Of a stretch of DNA of 64,000 nt, positions 60,010 to 64,000 are shown in pieces. The notes beneath the pieces are model-generated. The model saw nothing but the letters and a program-made list of their open reading frames with translations, made no database searches and was not told where the DNA came from. A program made the position numbers and the translations under genes. The stretch is from assembly GCA_029207755.1 (NCBI GenBank), contig JARCOQ010000025.1, positions 4,270,820 through 4,334,819 of the forward strand, given 5' to 3'. Numbering within the stretch: position 1 is the first letter of the stretch; each line of letters begins with the position of its first letter. Source of the DNA: Chamaea fasciata. Lineage: Eukaryota; Chordata; Aves; Passeriformes; Sylviidae.

Positions 60010-62084
60010 CCTCTGCAAGGGATGTTTTGTCCTCAGCCTTTCCACTCTGCATCCTAATCCTTGCCCTCAATTTAAAGATGAGGGCTCCCGGAGTGAAACT
60101 CCCGGCTCCCTGATGAATGGGTCATTTAGAAAATCATCTCCAGAGCCCTTTGCTCATCTCAGGAGTGGGGAAACGAACCTGGAGGAGCACCAGCGGTTAA
60201 CTGGGGAAGGAGTGGAGCGGGTTCCCCGCAAAAACTGTGCAGTCCCCATTATCAGCTGGCTTTAACTGGGGTCAGCCAAGCACTGGTTGAGAGTAGCAAA
60301 GAAATATTTGACCCTGACTTGAGGAAAAGATTATATGAGAATCCTTCCAACAGAAATATTCTGTGTTTAACAAGCTTACCTTCAGCAACAAAGAGAAATG
60401 GAAATGTTTTCCAGCGTGTTTGAGGAGAGGGATTAGGCAGCTTACAAGGGAACAACAGCGGGATTTAGGCAATGGTAAATGTAGGAAAGAAATGTAAAAA
60501 TTGAAAACTTTGTTATGTATATATAAAAAAGGCAATTTGGCTAAAAACTCTACTCTCAGAAAAGTTGGCAGCTCTGTTGAGGATTATGAAGCAGCCCCTT
60601 AGAATTTCATAGTTCTTGTTCTGGCACAGTGGAACCTTTGTGATTATACAGATCCAAGGGGAAAAAAAATTAAAAGCAGATCACTGCATTTTATCTAAGT
60701 GGAAGTAATCAAACACACTTTTTGATTCCATCCAGGAGAGGGCAGCCAGCTGGAGAGACTGGTCCTTAAATCCTTTGGGAAAGATGTGTGGAAGGCACTA
60801 CATAAAGGCAAAGAGCAAGGAGGCAGAGAAGCCTTGAGAAAATCGAGTTATTTGCCACGGGGATGTGCTGCTTTCTGAACCTGGAGCACCCATATCCTCA
60901 TGTTTTATTTAGCACCAGCAGAACAACCTTAAATTCCTCCCCCACAGAGCCAAAGTGGCTTCAGTGCTAGATTGATTCTTGGAGGTGATGTGTGTTTAAA
61001 ATTGCCTGGAATATCCTTTAGGAAATTGCAGCACAAAATGCTGGATATGAGTGCTGAAATTGCCTTCCCCATTTGCCAGGATTATGCAGATTGCTTTGTT
61101 TTTCTCCAAGAAAAATGCTTCTGCATGTGCTGGCAGTGACAGGCCAAAGTGTGTCTTCGTTTACACAGGGAGAGTTTCTTCAGATGTTGCCTGCAAACCT
61201 TGACCTCGGGATTTGGCCATGGCAGAGCTGCCAGGCTGGGCTTGTGCTGAGCATTTGTCTCATTAGGACATCTTCAGATTAGGACTTAGTGCTGGAAAAT
61301 TGGAAAGAGCCTTTGAGTCCATTGTGAGTGCAGCAAACAGCGTCAGATGAGAGCGATAAAATGATGGGATTTTTCTTGTCTTTACATAAAAGTTAGTGCA
61401 CACTTGTGTTGAGCATCTCTAAGAGTATTTCTTGGCAAGAGTTGCCTGTTTTTTTTTCTTAAAACTGTGTCGCAAAAGCTCGTTTGGACACAGTAATCAA
61501 CAATACATTGTGTTTGTGCTTAATCTGTATCACCAGCACTAATTTCAGTCTTGAAGAAATCCTCCTCTTGTCCCACATTCTCGTCCCTCCTGAGCTCACC
61601 CCAGCAGGCTGATGTTAGCAAGCAGCACAGCTGGGGTTCCTGGGAAGAAGCAGGAGCTTGTCTGATTTTTCTGACGTTCCCATGTCACCCAAACAAACAG
61701 CAGTTCAGCTTTTGGAGAAGGTGTGGCAGCACGGAGGAATGTCTGATCCCAGGGCACTGCTGTGCTCGGAGGTGAATCCTTCTCCTTCAGCAGTGGTTGG
61801 AGGCACAGATTTAAAGAGGAAAGCCTTGCTCAACCCTCCGTGAGCTGAGGGTTCTCTTGTTTTGGCAGGTCACTGGTGCAAGGTGAGGGATCGGAATGTC
61901 AGGCTGAGTAAGGAAAAGATGTGCTCTGGAATCAGAGCGGCAGCTGCATAAAGAGTCTTGTGAGCACAGGATTAACTATTCCCGATTCTCGACTGGGTTG
62001 CATCCAGTTATTTCTCTGCTTCTACTACAATTTCATGTCTCCCATGATCTCTTGGCTGAGCATCTTATGTGAGAAGCTTCCAGG
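60010..62084. other. NGF upstream flank, no gene recognised
   Basis: Mixed-composition sequence beyond the CpG island. A CTCF-like CCAGGAGAGGGCAGC is present at 60732-60746 on the plus strand. No exon was recognised. Confidence 0.35.
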
Positions 62085-62235
62085 CTGCCCCAGCCCTGGA
62101 AGTGTCCAAGGCCAGGCTGGGCAGGGCTTGGAGCACCCTGGGATAGTGGAAGGTGTCCCTGCCCATGGCAGGGAGTGGAACAAGATGAGCTTTAAAGTCT
62201 CTTCCAACCCAAAATGTGACATGACTCTATGGGTT
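62085..62235 (+). mobile_element. CR1 LINE 3' fragment
   Basis: CCCTGGAAGTGTCCAAGGCC, GGGCAGGGCTTGGAGCACCC, GTCCCTGCCCATGGCAGGGA and a degraded tail ATGTGACATGACTCTATGGG. Confidence 0.88.
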
Positions 62236-62840
62236 CCTCCTGGAATTCGTGCCCTTTGTGCTGCTGGAAGTCTCAGAGAAGGCATTTGGGAAGAAGTGTC
62301 TGTTTAGAAGAAACAGCCTTCGAGGAAAAATGTTGCTTTTGATGAATCCTCATTTATTTCTGAAATCTTTGTGGGTTTGGAAGCAACATGGGTGAGTACA
62401 GCTGCTGTTCATAAAATCTTGGCACTTCAGAGAGGTGTCAGGTCACTGAGAAAGGGACCCACAGAGCATCAAACAGTTTTCAGAGATCCTGTAAACATAT
62501 AACGAGATGGGATGAGCTTAACAAGTTTTATTTTCTTCAGAGACGCTTATTTTAATGCGTGTGTGCATTTCATTCAAGATTTCCTTGTAACGCTAAGTCT
62601 TTACATGAGAAAAGATGTATCACAAGCAACCCTCCCCCCTGCCTGTCCTGGGGGTGCTTTGATGTGAGTGTGAGGAAGAGTTATAAACACCTCAAATTAA
62701 ACACTCAGAGTGGAAGACGGTGTCTGTTTTACCTGAAAGAATATTTAGCTCCTGCACTTTTACATTTGCAGGAAGCAGAACGTTGTTAACTTGTGTAAAC
62801 TTGCCTGAGAGCTGTTCTCAGGGCTAAAGTGAATGGAAAG

Positions 62841-63252
62841 AGATCACAGAATCCCAGACTGCTTTGGGTGGGAAGGGACCTTACAGCTCATCCAGTCCAA
62901 CCCCTGCCATGGACTGGGACACCTTCCACTGTCCCAGGGTGCTCCAAGCCCTGTCCAGCCTGGCCTTGGACACTTCCAGAGATCCAGAGGCAGCCACGGC
63001 TTCCCTGGGCACCCTGTGCCAGGGCCTCCCCACGCTCACAGGGAAGAATTCCTTCCCAATATCCCATCTCTCCCTGTCCTCTGGCAGTGGGAAGCCATTC
63101 CCTGTGTCCTGTCCCTCCATCCCTTGTCCCCAGTCCCTCTCCAGCTCTCCTGGAGCCCCTTTAGGCACTGGAAGGGGCTCTGAGGTCAGCCTGGAGCCTT
63201 CTCCTCTCCAGGTGAGCACCCCCAGCTCTCCCAGCCTGGCTCCATAGGAGAT
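62841..63252 (-). mobile_element. CR1 LINE 3' fragment, about 410 bp
   Basis: ATCACAGAATCCCAGACTGC, TCATCCAGTCCAACCCCTGC, GTGCCAGGGCCTCCCCACGC and CTCCAGGTGAGCACCCCCAG on the plus strand. The open frames across it are CR1-derived and not genes. Confidence 0.9.
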
Positions 63253-64000
63253 GTTCAACCTTTATGACTCAGCTGGAGGAAGCTCACCCATGTTTGGCTG
63301 AGTAGAAGTTAATGAAGAGATTGGAAGGGAGGATCACAATGCAAATTCTCTTCTTGTTCCTTACAGAAAATGGAAGAGCTGTTAGAGGAGTTGAAGGCGT
63401 GTGTTGCCTTTGGGGGTTTGTGCAGCACCACTGTGGGGTTGTGTGTGTGGAGGAGCCATTTCCAGAAAAAACCCGAAGCTCACTTATGGGTCATGAATAA
63501 ATGGGTCAGACAAACAAGTTCATTACTGATTTGCTGTAGGACTCAGTCTCCTGTAAATATTTTCTTAACTGTCTCTGCCTCATGGCTTCACAGCTGAGTC
63601 GATACCACATAGGGAAAGCGGCTTGGGTCGGAAAATCGATGGGAACACGATGCAATTCCAGCAGCCTGCACTCCAGCCCGAGCGGGGACACAACCACTCA
63701 GCTCTGCTGGATTGCTGGAGTGATCTGCACTAATCCTTCCTTTCTCTTTTGCTGGGTTCTGTACTGCACAGGAGAAAGAAACCCTTTGACTCTAAATGAA
63801 AACATCTCAAAAGCCGGAGCTGACTAAAAGCAAAATTTCTGGTGGTGGTTCAAGTGCTACTAACAGACAGAACATAATTGTAGTGGCAGTGACATATAGA
63901 CAGAGCTCTGAGAAAAACCTCACATTCTGCTTCAGACTCCGCACAGATTTGGCCTGACAGTTGTTTGAAGAGATAACAACAACCACCATTTCTTTCTGGA
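63253..64000. other. Right end, no gene recognised
   Basis: Short open frames without domains. No repeat was recognised. Confidence 0.35.

Larger units (their letters stand above)
59400..60010. promoter_or_regulatory. CpG island, probable NGF promoter
   Basis: This is a sharp local rise in GC and CpG within AT-rich surroundings, densest at about 59510-59700 (many CGG, GCG and CCGG steps). It contains a CCCAT pentamer run at 59468-59493 and the strong minus-strand donor at 59623-59625. The first intron bases read TGAGTGA, one base from the AP-1 site TGAGTCA. A regulatory AP-1 element is known in the first intron of rodent NGF. Promoter function is inferred. Confidence 0.6.

Overview
The window looks like avian nuclear DNA, probably from a songbird. 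CR1-type LINE 3' ends occur on both strands about every 2-3 kb. There are solo LTRs with an ERV-like layout, GC-rich minisatellites, and one unmistakable vertebrate gene, nerve growth factor (NGF). I see no bacterial-type operons, no CRISPR and no tRNA or rRNA genes.

Layout, left to right. (1) Positions 1-2073 are intron 1 of a tetraspanin gene read on the minus strand. Its first coding exon (2074-2142) sits in a CpG island and is best called TSPAN2. The rest of that gene lies off the left edge. (2) Positions 2.3-31.4 kb are the TSPAN2-NGF intergenic interval. It holds eight CR1 fragments, a CpG-rich patch with a strong CTCF-like motif beside an unusual higher-order minisatellite (4.6-5.2 kb), a 12-bp minisatellite (24.3 kb) and an LTR (29.6-30.2 kb). 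(3) NGF follows on the minus strand. The whole prepro-protein is in one exon (CDS 31549-32250), and its 3' UTR ends near 31415. (4) Positions 32.26-59.62 kb are inferred to be NGF intron. They hold many CR1 copies, three solo-LTR insertions (two of them nested inside CR1 copies) and a 49-bp minisatellite. (5) A CpG island at 59.4-60.0 kb carries a consensus minus-strand splice donor at 59623-59625 and is the likely NGF promoter and 5' non-coding exon. (6) Positions 60-64 kb are upstream flank with two more CR1 copies. As I recall it, TSPAN2 and NGF are also neighbours with the same orientation in mammals, which supports both calls.

The most unusual structure is at the NGF coding exon. A unit of 65-69 bp holding the polypyrimidine tract, the 3' splice acceptor, the start codon and the first eight signal-peptide codons is repeated four times in tandem (about 32227-32495). 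Three copies keep an acceptor AG and the outermost has GG. Depending on the acceptor used, the transcript would encode the standard 233-aa preproNGF, could encode a 256-aa form with a duplicated start of the signal peptide, or would carry one or two extra upstream start codons. Two related same-orientation LTRs also bracket this exon.

Calls rest on reading the sequence and remembered family features. No database search was run. Repeat-family boundaries are approximate, usually within about 10-20 bp.
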